In this document: positions 1 through 8,455 of the stretch, piece after piece
How the letters are laid out: each line of letters opens with the position of its first letter
How positions within the stretch are numbered: position 1 is the stretch's first letter
Assembly (NCBI GenBank): GCA_963632935.1
Contig: CAVGWA010000007.1
Location: forward strand, 1-54,541
Direction: 5' to 3'
Source: Coprosoma sp963632935
Lineage (GTDB): Bacteria > Bacillota_I > Bacilli_A > RF39 > UBA660
Length of the DNA: 54,541 nucleotides
Translations under genes and position numbers: made by a program
Notes under the pieces: model-generated
The model's database searches: none
Told to the model about the DNA's origin: nothing
The model's input: only the letters and a program-made list of their open reading frames with translations

Positions 1-32
1 AAAAGTCCTCCTTTCTAGAAAGAGAACTTTTA
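1..32. repeat. Near-palindromic hairpin at window edge
   Basis: Positions 1-32 are almost self-complementary: an AAAAGTCCTC arm, a CTTTCTAGAAAG core and a GAGAACTTTT arm. The same bases read on the minus strand contain AAAGGAGGA, which would serve as a ribosome binding site for a leftward gene beginning just outside the window. It could therefore be a terminator half, a leader hairpin or simply the RBS region; the window edge prevents a decision. Confidence 0.3.
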
Positions 33-43
33 AAGTTTTATAT

Positions 44-78
44 AAAATAAAAACTCACGAACTTTTAAGTCCGTAAGT
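44..78 (-). terminator. Rho-independent terminator of tRNA-Gly
   Basis: A 12-bp stem with two G-U pairs (arms 53-64 and 67-78, 2-nt loop) is followed on the minus strand by a T-rich run over 52 down to 44. It lies 10 bases after the encoded CCA end of the tRNA. Confidence 0.75.
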
Positions 79-88
79 TGATTTCAAA

Positions 89-163
89 TGGAGCAAATGA
101 CCGGAATCGAACCGGCATCTTAGCCTTGGCAAGGCCATATACTAACCGTTGTACTACATCTGC
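89..163 (-). tRNA. tRNA-Gly (anticodon GCC)
   Basis: The minus strand folds as a complete cloverleaf. The acceptor is GCAGATG/CATTTGC, the D stem GTAC/GTAT, the anticodon stem TGGCC/GGCTA with loop TTGCCAA (anticodon GCC), and the T stem GCCGG/CCGGT with a TTCGATT loop. The discriminator is U and CCA is encoded. U73 matters because the glyS T-box in this window carries the matching TGGA bulge. Confidence 0.95.
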
Positions 164-181
164 AATTTCTACTGCTCTTTA

Positions 182-210
182 AGTATATACTATTTTATTT
201 AGGATGTAAA
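182..210 (-). promoter_or_regulatory. Promoter of tRNA-Gly(GCC)
   Basis: On the minus strand there is TTTACA (205-210), a 17-bp spacer and TATACT (182-187), placed 19 bp before the tRNA 5' end. This is a good sigma-A type promoter. Confidence 0.75.
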
Positions 211-262
211 GGCAAAAATAAAAAAATGATAAAAATAACTCAAAAATATTTTCAGTTGAACC

Positions 263-291
263 TTGTTAAAAGTCGAAATATGGTTTATACT
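263..291 (+). promoter_or_regulatory. Promoter of the LCP gene
   Basis: TTGTTA (263-268), a 17-bp spacer and TATACT (286-291) lie 32 bp before the LCP start codon. Confidence 0.7.
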
Positions 292-323
292 TATATAGTA
301 CAAGAGCATATGAGGAGGATATT

Positions 324-2318
324 ATGAAAAAACTTACAAAACATAAATTAGCTTTTTTAATCACATTAATAGGGGTTTTAACCAATGTTTTAGGAAGTGG
401 GTATTTAATTTATTCCATTTCAAAACTTAACAACATAGAAAATACTCTAAGATTAATAGGTTCAATTGGTTTAGGGTTTATTGATTTTATATTAATATTA
501 TTTGCAATAAGATATTTAAAAAAATATAAAAAAGGTCGTTTAAGCTTTATAATTATTTTAATGCTTTTAATCGGCACGGTCGGTATATTTGCTGGATATA
601 ATGTAGATAAAGTCTATGGGACTTTAGTTAAAGTAAGTGATACTTCTGGCTATACAACATACTCATCAAGCCTAGTCACATTAAATACAAATAAAGCCAA
701 AACAATTAAAGACATTGGTAATAAAACATTAGGAATTTTAGACGATAAAACAAGTTATGAAGGATATATAATACCTAAAGAAATTATAAAAAACCAAAAA
801 CTATCTAACGATACTAAAAAATACGATAGTTACATTGCTTTAATTGATGCACTGTTAAATGGTGAGATTGATTATGTATTTTTACCAACAAATTACTCAG
901 TAATGTTTGGCAGTATGGATGGATATACCGACATTAAAGATAAAACAAAAATATTATTAACCGAAAAAAAACAAGTAAAAGAAAAGAAAACTAATACAAA
1001 AACATCATCAACAATTGCAGAACCATTTACAATCTTATTAATGGGTGTTGACTCAGAAGCAGAAGGTATTAAAGGTAGCTCATTTAATGGTGATTCATTA
1101 ATGCTTATAACATTTAATCCAAAAACCTTAAGTACAACAATCTTAAGTATACCAAGAGATTCATATGTACCAATTGCTTGCTTTACTAATCAAAGAAAAA
1201 ATAAAATCACACATGCCGCTTGGAAAGGCGAAGAATGCATGATTAATACTATTCAAAACTTTCTTGATGTAAAAATTGACTATTATGTAAAAATTAACTT
1301 TAAAGGAGTTGTATCATTAGTCGATAACTTAGGTGGAGTAGAGATAGATGTACCATACAGCTTGTGTGAACAAAATAGTAATCGTGAATGGGGTTCTAAT
1401 ACAATATATATCGAAAAAGGTAAACAAACTTTAAACGGTGAACAAGCCTTAGCATATTCACGTAACCGTCATCCAAATCCAACTATGTGCTCATCTAAAT
1501 GGACAAATTATACATCAAACGATTTCATTCGTGGCCAGCACCAACAAGAAGTTGTAGCTGCACTTCTAAATAAATTTAAAGACGTAAAAGATTTAAATAC
1601 AATTTATAAATTACTTGATACAATAAGTAATAATATGACAACAAACATGAGTACAGATCAAATCTTATCACTTTATAACGTTTTCAAAGATGTTGCTGCT
1701 AAAAGTACAGACATGAGTGATATGTCAGATGTATTAGGAATGCAAAGACTTTATTTAAGCGGATATAGTGCTAGAATAATAGACTATGGTGGTACAAACC
1801 TATCATTATATAATTATGTTTTATATGACGAAAGTATTAAAGCTGTAAGTAATGCAATGAAAGAAAACTTAGGCCAGAAGAAGGCAAAAACAGTTAAATC
1901 ATTTAGTTTTGATGTGAATACTCCATATGAACAAACAATAATTGGAAAAATGGACTCAGGGACACAATCATTAGTACAACTACCAAGTTTTGTTGGAAAA
2001 TCAGTAAGCTATGCTCAAAGTTTTTGCTCACAAAACGGAATAAAAGTAACCATTAATGGTGGCTCAGGAAATATCATTAGTCAAAGTGTTCAAGCAGGAG
2101 CGAACGTTGAAGATGTTAAATCAATTGTATTAACTGCAAGTGGTAGTTCATCGTCAACTTCTTCATCTACATCATCTTCATCTACATCATCATCTTCAAA
2201 CTCAAATAGTTCTTCAAGTAATTCGGCTAAAACCGATACAAATAAAGAGGGGGAAGAAACACCAAATACTGAAAAGAAAGAAGATAGTCAAACAAATACT
2301 ACCGAAAGCAGTGAATAA
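324..2318 (+). CDS. LCP (LytR-CpsA-Psr) family cell-wall polymer transferase
   Basis: LCP enzymes attach undecaprenyl-phosphate-linked anionic polymers to peptidoglycan at the outer face of the membrane. This 664-residue protein has three predicted membrane segments in residues 8-95. Residues 115-210 resemble half of a solute-binding fold (GNKTLGILDD, then ALLNGEIDYVFLP). The LCP domain spans about 235-460 (ILLMGVDSE, GDSLMLITFNP, ILSIPRDSYV, VDNLGGVEIDV, ALAYSRNRH, with the Arg and Asp residues that bind the lipid pyrophosphate). A PASTA-like segment at about 550-605 (LPSFVGKSVSYAQSFCSQNG) is followed by a Ser-rich tail. The start ATG has the RBS GAGGAGG. A usual LCP protein is 300-400 residues and lacks the solute-binding-like insert. 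The LCP assignment is firm; the polymer transferred is unknown. Confidence 0.88.
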   Translation: MKKLTKHKLAFLITLIGVLTNVLGSGYLIYSISKLNNIENTLRLIGSIGLGFIDFILILFAIRYLKKYKKGRLSFIIILMLLIGTVGIFAGYNVDKVYGTLVKVSDTSGYTTYSSSLVTLNTNKAKTIKDIGNKTLGILDDKTSYEGYIIPKEIIKNQKLSNDTKKYDSYIALIDALLNGEIDYVFLPTNYSVMFGSMDGYTDIKDKTKILLTEKKQVKEKKTNTKTSSTIAEPFTILLMGVDSEAEGIKGSSFNGDSLMLITFNPKTLSTTILSIPRDSYVPIACFTNQRKNKITHAAWKGEECMINTIQNFLDVKIDYYVKINFKGVVSLVDNLGGVEIDVPYSLCEQNSNREWGSNTIYIEKGKQTLNGEQALAYSRNRHPNPTMCSSKWTNYTSNDFIRGQHQQEVVAALLNKFKDVKDLNTIYKLLDTISNNMTTNMSTDQILSLYNVFKDVAAKSTDMSDMSDVLGMQRLYLSGYSARIIDYGGTNLSLYNYVLYDESIKAVSNAMKENLGQKKAKTVKSFSFDVNTPYEQTIIGKMDSGTQSLVQLPSFVGKSVSYAQSFCSQNGIKVTINGGSGNIISQSVQAGANVEDVKSIVLTASGSSSSTSSSTSSSSTSSSSNSNSSSSNSAKTDTNKEGEETPNTEKKEDSQTNTTESSE

Positions 2319-2340
2319 AGCCTAATTAGGCTTTTTCTTT
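2318..2340 (+). terminator. Terminator after the LCP gene
   Basis: The palindrome AAGCCTAATTAGGCTT is followed by TTTCTTTT, immediately after the LCP stop codon. Confidence 0.8.
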
Positions 2341-2351
2341 TATATAAAATA

Positions 2352-2360
2352 TGGTAAACT
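2352..2360 (+). promoter_or_regulatory. Extended -10 promoter of gltX
   Basis: TGGTAAACT (TGn followed by a -10-like hexamer) lies 24 bp before the gltX ATG. The -35 position would fall in the T tract of the preceding terminator, so no good -35 box is visible. Confidence 0.4.
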
Positions 2361-2384
2361 TATTATGAGAAAAGAGGAAGAAAT

Positions 2385-4022
2385 ATGACTAAAGAAGAGT
2401 ATGCAGATTTATTATTAAAAACAAATCATGACTATAAATATTATGAAAATTTATATAAAAAAAGAAATCTAAATGAAAGTGCAATGGTAACAAGGTATGC
2501 CCCAAGTCCAACTGGATTAATTCACCTAGGTGCACTATATGCATCATTTATTTCTCAAAAGCTAGCTAATCAATCAAATGGTGTGTTCTTTTTAAGAATT
2601 GAAGACACAGACCAAAAAAGAAGCATAGAAAACGGAGTTAAAAAAATAATAGAAGATTTAGAAAAATTTGATATTACATTTGATGAAGGCGTTACTTTAA
2701 ATGGCAATAAAGGAAATTACGGACCATATGTACAAAGTGAAAGAAAAGATATTTATAAAGCATTCGCAAAAAAATTAATCATTGAAGATAAAGCCTATCC
2801 ATGCTTTTGCAAAGAAGAAAATCTAAAAGAAGATAGGGAAAGACAAGAAAAACATAAAGAAAGAATTGGATATTATGGTTTTTATGCAAGATGTAGAAAT
2901 TTAACACAAGACCAAGTGCTAGAAAAAATAAATAATGGTGAAAAATACATTATTCGTTTAAAATCAAAAGGTAATTTTAACCATAGATTTAAATTTAAAG
3001 ATGAAATTAAAGGAAAAATGGAATTGCCAGAAAACGATCAAGATATAGTTATAATCAAATCAGATGGACTTCCAACATATCATTTTGCCCATGCCGTTGA
3101 TGATCATCTAATGGGTACAACTCATGTTGTAAGAGGTGATGAATGGCTATCATCAGTACCAGTCCATGTTCAACTATTTGAATATTTAGGATTTAACTTA
3201 CCTAAATTTGCTCATATTGCACCAATAATGATTGAAGATGGTGGCGTAAAACGAAAATTAAGTAAAAGAAAAGATCCGTGGGCAGCCATTAGCTATTACC
3301 ATGAAAAAGGAATACCAAATAAAGCAGTTATGCTTTACCTAGAAACAATAGCAAATTCAAACTTTGAAATGTGGCTAAATCAAAATAAAGATAAAGATGC
3401 ATCTGAATTTACATTAGATTTCAAAAAAATGCCAGTAGGTGGCACATTATTTGATTATGAAAAGCTAATGAACATTTCTAAAAATTATATCAGTACTTTA
3501 ACCGCACAAACCGTTTATGATATGGCATTAAATCATTCAAAAACATACGATAAAGAATTTTCTTCATTACTTGAGAAATATAAGGATTATTCAATAAATA
3601 TTTTTAATATTGAAAGGCAACAAAAAAAACCAAGAAAAGATATAGGATATTTTGGCGATGTTAAAAATCAAATTTGGTATATGTATGATGAATTATTTAA
3701 ACCAGATAACTATGAATGGCAAAAAATAACAAATAAAGAAGAAATTAAAAATATTTTAAATATCTATTTAAATGAATTCTATAGTGTAGTAGATGATAAA
3801 GACACTTGGTTTAATAACATGAAAAAAGCAGCTATAAAATGTGGATATGCTGGTGAAATGAAAGAATACAAAGAAAATCCTGATAATTATAAGGGAAGCA
3901 TTGCTGATTTTAGTACAGTTATTAGAGTAAGTATCACAAGTAAATGTAATACTCCAGATTTATATGAAATTATGAAACTACTTGGAATAGAAAGAATTAA
4001 TCAAAGAATAAAAATGATCTAA
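2385..4022 (+). CDS. gltX: Glutamate--tRNA ligase (N-terminally extended type)
   Basis: This class I synthetase charges tRNA-Glu in the cytoplasm. The HIGH-type motif is TGLIHLGAL at residues 44-52 and the KMSKS-type motif is KLSKR at about 288-293. LRIEDTD follows the HIGH region, as in all GltX proteins. At 545 residues it is longer than the usual ~480. The first 32 residues precede the canonical MVTRYAPSPTG start; an extension of this kind is known in several Firmicutes. The ATG at 2385 is kept because GAGGAAG lies just upstream, although the ATG at the MVTR site would restore a standard N-terminus. Whether it also charges tRNA-Gln cannot be read from the sequence. Confidence 0.93.
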   Translation: MTKEEYADLLLKTNHDYKYYENLYKKRNLNESAMVTRYAPSPTGLIHLGALYASFISQKLANQSNGVFFLRIEDTDQKRSIENGVKKIIEDLEKFDITFDEGVTLNGNKGNYGPYVQSERKDIYKAFAKKLIIEDKAYPCFCKEENLKEDRERQEKHKERIGYYGFYARCRNLTQDQVLEKINNGEKYIIRLKSKGNFNHRFKFKDEIKGKMELPENDQDIVIIKSDGLPTYHFAHAVDDHLMGTTHVVRGDEWLSSVPVHVQLFEYLGFNLPKFAHIAPIMIEDGGVKRKLSKRKDPWAAISYYHEKGIPNKAVMLYLETIANSNFEMWLNQNKDKDASEFTLDFKKMPVGGTLFDYEKLMNISKNYISTLTAQTVYDMALNHSKTYDKEFSSLLEKYKDYSINIFNIERQQKKPRKDIGYFGDVKNQIWYMYDELFKPDNYEWQKITNKEEIKNILNIYLNEFYSVVDDKDTWFNNMKKAAIKCGYAGEMKEYKENPDNYKGSIADFSTVIRVSITSKCNTPDLYEIMKLLGIERINQRIKMI

Positions 4023-4036
4023 AAAATCATTTTTAA
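4010..4036 (+). terminator. Weak terminator overlapping the gltX stop
   Basis: A 9-bp A/T-rich stem (AAAAATGAT at 4010-4018, ATCATTTTT at 4026-4034) is followed by a T-rich stretch. The stem overlaps the last gltX codons. Confidence 0.5.
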
Positions 4037-4048
4037 TTTTAAATTTCT

Positions 4049-4075
4049 TTAGCACTCATACTTGACAAGTGCTAA
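4049..4075 (+). promoter_or_regulatory. CIRCE operator (HrcA binding site)
   Basis: TTAGCACTC, a 9-bp spacer and AAGTGCTAA match the CIRCE inverted repeat (TTAGCACTC-N9-GAGTGCTAA) at 17 of 18 arm positions. It covers the -35 box of the hsp20 promoter, so HrcA binding should block transcription until heat stress. hrcA itself is not in the window. Confidence 0.93.
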
Positions 4076-4090
4076 AAATAGTGGTATAAC
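4062..4090 (+). promoter_or_regulatory. Promoter of hsp20, embedded in CIRCE
   Basis: TTGACA (4062-4067), a 17-bp spacer and TATAAC (4085-4090) with an upstream TGG. The -35 box lies between the two CIRCE arms. Confidence 0.85.
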
Positions 4091-4118
4091 ATAATTGTAA
4101 AAGAAAGAAGGAATAAAT

Positions 4119-4499
4119 ATGAGAATGTTACCAAGAAATTTTGATTTTGATAATATGTTTGATGCTTTTTCTGAAACAAATGCAATGAAATGTGATATTT
4201 ATGAAAAGGATGGTAATTACTTTTTAGAAGCTGATTTACCAGGAATGAAAAAAGACGATATAACTGTTGATTACGAAAATGGTTATATAACAATTAAAGC
4301 TGAAGAAAACGAAGAAACAAAAGATGAAGGAAAAAGTTTCATTCGTCAAGAGAGATTCTATGGATCTGTTGAACGTAAATTTTACGTTGGAGATATAGAT
4401 GAAAGCAAAATTGAAGCAAAATTTGATAAAGGCGTTTTAAAACTAAACTTTCCAAAAGAAGCTGCGGAAAAAACATCAAAATCAATCGAAATAAAATAA
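4119..4499 (+). CDS. Small heat shock protein, Hsp20/alpha-crystallin family
   Basis: This is an ATP-independent holdase chaperone that keeps unfolding proteins soluble. The 126-residue protein has a short N-terminal arm (MRMLPRNFDFDNMFDAF) and then the alpha-crystallin domain from about residue 23. Family motifs are LEADLPGMKKDDITVDYENG, ERFYGSVERKF and the signature FDKGVLKLNFPK near the end. The gene has its own CIRCE-controlled promoter and a strong terminator, so it is a single-gene heat-shock unit. The RBS AGAAGGA lies 8 bp before the ATG. In many Firmicutes hsp20 is under other regulators, so direct HrcA control is a noteworthy local feature. Confidence 0.95.
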   Translation: MRMLPRNFDFDNMFDAFSETNAMKCDIYEKDGNYFLEADLPGMKKDDITVDYENGYITIKAEENEETKDEGKSFIRQERFYGSVERKFYVGDIDESKIEAKFDKGVLKLNFPKEAAEKTSKSIEIK

Positions 4500-4525
4500 A
4501 TGGTTTATAAAACCATTTATTTTTT
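4495..4525 (+). terminator. Terminator after hsp20
   Basis: A 12-bp stem (AATAAATGGTTT pairing with AAACCATTTATT, 3-nt loop) is followed by a T run, directly after the stop codon. Confidence 0.85.
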
Positions 4526-4592
4526 GTGTATGCCCATAGTACTTAAAAAAATATTTAAAATAGCGAACTTGAATTAACATTTAATAAAACAA

Positions 4593-4621
4593 TTGATTTT
4601 TAAATGGATTTATGGTAAATT
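4593..4621 (+). promoter_or_regulatory. Promoter of secG
   Basis: TTGATT (4593-4598), a 17-bp spacer and TAAATT (4616-4621), the latter preceded by TGG as an extended -10. Confidence 0.55.
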
Positions 4622-4642
4622 ATAGAAGTCGGAGGGATACTT

Positions 4643-4861
4643 ATGAAGGTATTATTAATTATTGTATCTATTTTATTAATTGCAATTGTACTTTTACAAA
4701 GTGGCAAAGCTGTAAGTCCATCAAGCAGTATTATGGGTGGTAATGATGAACTTTTTGCCAATAGAAAAGAAAGAGGTGGCGAACTTTTTATAACTCGTCT
4801 AACTGCTTTTTTAGGATTTCTTTTCTTCGCAATTTGTATAGCTATGGAAATTATGAAATAG
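4643..4861 (+). CDS. secG: Preprotein translocase subunit SecG
   Basis: SecG is the small non-essential subunit of the SecYEG channel and aids the SecA-driven export cycle. The 72-residue protein has the family plan: a first membrane helix at residues 2-20 (MKVLLIIVSILLIAIVLLQS), the conserved loop GKAVSPSSSIMGGN and RKERGGE, and a second helix at about 51-69. The length is typical. The RBS GGAGGG lies 8 bp before the ATG. It is monocistronic here, whereas in many Firmicutes it precedes rnr and smpB. Confidence 0.93.
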   Translation: MKVLLIIVSILLIAIVLLQSGKAVSPSSSIMGGNDELFANRKERGGELFITRLTAFLGFLFFAICIAMEIMK

Positions 4862-4914
4862 GTAAAAAAATGTAAAATTTAATAAATTTTAGTACAAAAT
4901 TAATATTAAACCAA

Positions 4915-4943
4915 AAATAATAGAAATTTTCTATTATTTTTTT
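4915..4943 (+). terminator. Terminator after secG
   Basis: AAATAATAGAAA pairs with TTTCTATTATTT and runs into a T stretch. It is A/T-only but long and well formed, 54 bp after the secG stop. Confidence 0.6.
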
Positions 4944-4952
4944 CATACTTTT

Positions 4953-4960
4953 GATATAAT
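4953..4960 (+). promoter_or_regulatory. Extended -10 promoter of rlmN operon
   Basis: GATATAAT preceded by T gives TGn-TATAAT, 20 bp before the rlmN start. No clear -35 box is seen. Confidence 0.5.
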
Positions 4961-4979
4961 TAAATGTAAGGTGATAGGT

Positions 4980-6002
4980 ATGAATATATACAGCATGACC
5001 ATCCAAGAGTTAGAAAATTACTTTGAAAATATGAATGAAAAAAAATATAAAGCTAAACAAATATATGACTGGCTTTATAAAAAAAGAGTAGAAAATTTTG
5101 ACGAGATGAGCAATGTAAAAAAAACAGTTATTCAAAAACTAAAACAAGATTTTAAAATACAAAAACCTAAAATATTAAAGATTCAACACGCTAAAGATGT
5201 GCATAAATATTTATTTGAATTAGAAGATAAAAACAAAGTAGAAGCCGTTTTAATGAACCATGATTATGGCAATAGCTTATGTGTTTCAACCCAAGTGGGA
5301 TGTAATATGGGGTGTGCTTTTTGTGAAAGTGGAAGATTAAAAAAAGTGAGGAATTTAAATGTAGATGAAATGGTATGTCAAATTTTATTAGTAGAAAAAA
5401 TGCAAAAAATTAGAATATCACATGTTGTTTTAATGGGGATTGGTGAACCTTTTGATAATTATGAAAATGTATTAAAATTTATTAAAATTATAAATAGTGA
5501 TTTTGCACTAGCAATAGGGGCTAGACATATTACCATATCTACTTGTGGAATTGTTCCTAAAATAAAACAATTTACAAAAGAAAATATGCAAGTTAATCTA
5601 GCTATTTCACTTCATGCTCCCAATGATGATTTAAGAAATAAATTAATGAAAATAAATAAAGCATATCCATTAAAAGAAGTAATTAACTCTGTAAAAGAAT
5701 ATATCTCGGTAACTAATCGTAAAGTTACATTTGAATACATAATGCTAAAAAACGTTAATGATACTGATAATTGTGCACTGCAATTATCTAAATTAATTAA
5801 AGGACTTAATGCATATGTCAATTTAATACCATACAATGAAACAAGTCATATTGAATTTAAAAAAACATCACATGATAAAGTAATGCATTTTTACGATGCT
5901 TTAAAGAAAAATAAAATAAATGTTACTATTCGCAAAGAATTTGGCGGTGAGGTTGATGCCGCATGTGGGCAATTACGTTCTAATTATGAGGAGGGGATTT
6001 AA
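4980..6002 (+). CDS. rlmN: 23S rRNA (adenine2503-C2)/tRNA methyltransferase RlmN
   Basis: RlmN is a radical SAM enzyme that methylates C2 of A2503 in 23S rRNA and of A37 in some tRNAs, supporting ribosomal accuracy. The radical SAM cluster motif CNMGCAFC has cysteines at residues 108, 112 and 115. The methyl-carrying cysteine near the C-terminus is C329 (DAACGQLR). GIGEPFDNYENV and ISLHAPND are family signatures. The start is ATG 4980, not the GTG at 4971, because AAGGTGAT overlapping that GTG is the better RBS. This gives 340 residues, normal for RlmN. The stop overlaps the next start by one base (TAATG), so it is cotranscribed with stp and prkC. Confidence 0.93.
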   Translation: MNIYSMTIQELENYFENMNEKKYKAKQIYDWLYKKRVENFDEMSNVKKTVIQKLKQDFKIQKPKILKIQHAKDVHKYLFELEDKNKVEAVLMNHDYGNSLCVSTQVGCNMGCAFCESGRLKKVRNLNVDEMVCQILLVEKMQKIRISHVVLMGIGEPFDNYENVLKFIKIINSDFALAIGARHITISTCGIVPKIKQFTKENMQVNLAISLHAPNDDLRNKLMKINKAYPLKEVINSVKEYISVTNRKVTFEYIMLKNVNDTDNCALQLSKLIKGLNAYVNLIPYNETSHIEFKKTSHDKVMHFYDALKKNKINVTIRKEFGGEVDAACGQLRSNYEEGI

Positions 6003-6736
6003 TGGAATTTTCTTATCTAACAGATCCAGGACAAGTCAGGGATCATAATGAAGATAGTGTAACAATTGTAAAAAATGAAATCGGCGAAATATTAATGGCC
6101 GTAGCCGATGGAATGGGTGGTCATAAAGGTGGAGAAATAGCCTCTTCAATAGCTATAACTCATATAGGAAAAAGATTTGTAGACTCTTCTACAGTTGGTA
6201 ATAAAGAAGATGCAATAGGTTTCTTAAAAGAAATTGTCAGTGAAGCCAACATGCTAATATATAAATATACTGAAAATAATCCTGAAAGTTTAGGCATGGG
6301 CACAACAATAGTAATGGCACTTGTAACTAATGATTTTTTACTCTTTGGAAACATTGGAGACTCTTCCGGTTTTGTTATAAAGGATAAAAAATTATATAAA
6401 ATAACAAATGACCACACTTTAGTTAACTTATTAGTTAAATCAGGTGAATTAACTGAACAACAAGCAAAAGACCATCCAAGGAAAAATGTTTTAATGCGAG
6501 CTCTTGGTGCAAACGTATCAGTTGAAATGGATGTATTTGATGTTGAAACAGATATTGATGGAATCCTACTTTGTAGTGATGGACTTACAAATATGCTTGA
6601 TGAAAAAAATATTGAACTTGTATTAGATAGTAATATTGACATTGATAGTAAATTACAAAAACTAATAAATAAAGCTAACAATAGAGGTGGCACCGATAAT
6701 ATATCTGCAGCTTATCTGCAAAAGGAGGAAATATAA
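6002..6736 (+). CDS. stp: PP2C-family serine/threonine phosphatase (Stp/PrpC)
   Basis: This phosphatase removes phosphate from Ser/Thr residues and opposes the PASTA kinase encoded next. The metal-binding PP2C motifs are all present in 244 residues: RDHNEDS near residue 13, VADGMGGHKGGE near 37, FGNIGDSSGF near 118, DHTLVN, LMRALG, ILLCSDGLTNML near 181 and GGTDNISA near the end. It overlaps rlmN by one base and is followed with no gap by prkC, whose RBS AAAGGAGG lies inside its 3' end. The pairing stp-prkC-rsgA is conserved across Firmicutes. prpC is the Bacillus name. Confidence 0.93.
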   Translation: MEFSYLTDPGQVRDHNEDSVTIVKNEIGEILMAVADGMGGHKGGEIASSIAITHIGKRFVDSSTVGNKEDAIGFLKEIVSEANMLIYKYTENNPESLGMGTTIVMALVTNDFLLFGNIGDSSGFVIKDKKLYKITNDHTLVNLLVKSGELTEQQAKDHPRKNVLMRALGANVSVEMDVFDVETDIDGILLCSDGLTNMLDEKNIELVLDSNIDIDSKLQKLINKANNRGGTDNISAAYLQKEEI

Positions 6737-8455
6737 ATGATAACAAGGGGACAACTAATTAATGATCGATATGAAATTATAAGAGCAATTGGCGAAGGTG
6801 GAATGGCTAATGTATATTTAGCTCAAGATACCATATTAGACAGAAAAGTAGCTGTTAAAATATTAAGAGGTGATCTAGCAGAAGATGAAAAATTTGTAAG
6901 ACGTTTTCAAAGAGAAGCTATTTCTGCAAGTTCATTAAATGATCCAAACATTGTTGAAGTATATGATGTTGGTGAAGATAATGGAAAATATTTTATTGTT
7001 ATGGAATATGTGCAAGGACTTACTTTAAAACAACTAATTAAAAAAAGAGGAAATCTAACACTACCAGAAGTTATTGATATAATGCTTCAATTAACTAGAG
7101 CCGTTTCTCATGCACATGAAAGCTACATTATTCATAGAGACATTAAACCTCAAAATGTAATAATACTAGAAGATGGTAGAGTAAAAATAATGGATTTTGG
7201 TATTGCAGTAGCACTTAACTCAGGCGAATTTACCCAAACAAATAGTGTAATGGGAACAGTATATTACATTCCACCTGAGCAAGCCAACGGTGGTGCTACA
7301 ACAATAAAAAGTGATATTTATTCATTAGGTATTTTAATGTATGAATTAGTAACAGGTCATGTTCCTTTTAAAGGGGATAACCCAGTTGAAGTAGCCATTA
7401 AACATATGAATGAACCGATTCCAAGCATTTGTGAATATGATCCAGAAATGCCAAGATCAATTGAAAATATAATATTAAAAGCATCCGCAAAAAATCCTGA
7501 TAATCGTTATGAAAGTGCTGAAGAAATGAATGAAGATTTAAAAACAGCATTAGATAAAGAAAGATTTAATGAACCTAAATTAGTATACAAATATAAAGAA
7601 AAAGGCTTTGACGAAATACCTAAAACTACCCAAAAAAGATCAAAACGTAATTTAGAAAACAATGAAAAAAAAGATAAAAAAATGAATATTGCCCTAATAA
7701 TCGTTGGAAGTGTTGTTGGAATTTTATTAGCTGCAGTTTTATTTGTAATGTTTATTTATCCAAAAATAACAGAAAAGACAAAAACAGAAATTCCTGATGT
7801 TGCCGGAATGACAGTAAAACAAGCAGAAAATACATTAGAAAATGATGGCTTTGAAGTAAATTCAAAAACGAAAAAACAAGAAAGTGATGAAATAGAAGAA
7901 GACAAAGTTATTGGTACCGACCCAGAAGTAGGACGCAACATGAAAAAAGGTACGAAAGTAACATTAATTGTATCTAAAGGTTCTTCAAAAATAAAGATTG
8001 AAAATTATAAAGGCAAAACTTATACCGAAATCCAAAAAAAATTGGAAAAAGCAGGAATTACCGTTATAATTGATAAAAAAGAGGTATCCTCTTCAGAAGG
8101 AGTTAAAGAAAATACAATTTTAGAACAAGACGTTAAAGCAGGTGAAAAACTCGGAAAAGGAGATACAATAATCCTAACGATTTCAAATGTATATGTTGCA
8201 TATCCAAACTTCACAGACGGTACGTATGATGAAAGTAGTGTAGAAAAATTTTGTACAACTAATAACATTACATTAGATGTAACTTATGTTGAAGATTCAA
8301 GCAAAACAGATGGTACAGTAATTTATCAAAATATTCCAGCAGGAAATAAAGTTGTTACTGGAGATAATTTAAGAATTAAAGTAATAAAAAACACTACTAA
8401 AAAAACGGAAACAGAAACTAAAACAGAGGAAAGTACTACAAAGAAGGAACAGTAA
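6737..8455 (+). CDS. prkC: PASTA-domain serine/threonine protein kinase PrkC
   Basis: This transmembrane kinase senses muropeptides or lipid II through extracellular PASTA repeats and phosphorylates division and wall proteins. The kinase domain spans residues 11-270, with glycine loop GEGGMANVY at 19-27, catalytic Lys41 in VAVKIL, HRDIKPQN at 133-140, DFGIA and the APE-like PPEQ. A lysine-rich linker leads to one membrane helix at about 315-338. Three PASTA domains fill about 345-552 (IPDVAGMTVKQAENTLENDG is the first). A Lys/Thr/Glu tail ends the protein. At 572 residues with three PASTA units it is close to B. subtilis PrkC. It overlaps rsgA by one base. Confidence 0.95.
   Translation: MITRGQLINDRYEIIRAIGEGGMANVYLAQDTILDRKVAVKILRGDLAEDEKFVRRFQREAISASSLNDPNIVEVYDVGEDNGKYFIVMEYVQGLTLKQLIKKRGNLTLPEVIDIMLQLTRAVSHAHESYIIHRDIKPQNVIILEDGRVKIMDFGIAVALNSGEFTQTNSVMGTVYYIPPEQANGGATTIKSDIYSLGILMYELVTGHVPFKGDNPVEVAIKHMNEPIPSICEYDPEMPRSIENIILKASAKNPDNRYESAEEMNEDLKTALDKERFNEPKLVYKYKEKGFDEIPKTTQKRSKRNLENNEKKDKKMNIALIIVGSVVGILLAAVLFVMFIYPKITEKTKTEIPDVAGMTVKQAENTLENDGFEVNSKTKKQESDEIEEDKVIGTDPEVGRNMKKGTKVTLIVSKGSSKIKIENYKGKTYTEIQKKLEKAGITVIIDKKEVSSSEGVKENTILEQDVKAGEKLGKGDTIILTISNVYVAYPNFTDGTYDESSVEKFCTTNNITLDVTYVEDSSKTDGTVIYQNIPAGNKVVTGDNLRIKVIKNTTKKTETETKTEESTTKKEQ

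Noticed and set aside
6160..6693. 177-residue minus-strand reading frame opposite stp
   Set aside because: Antisense to a gene with all PP2C motifs; Ser/Ile/Leu-rich shadow composition and no RBS.
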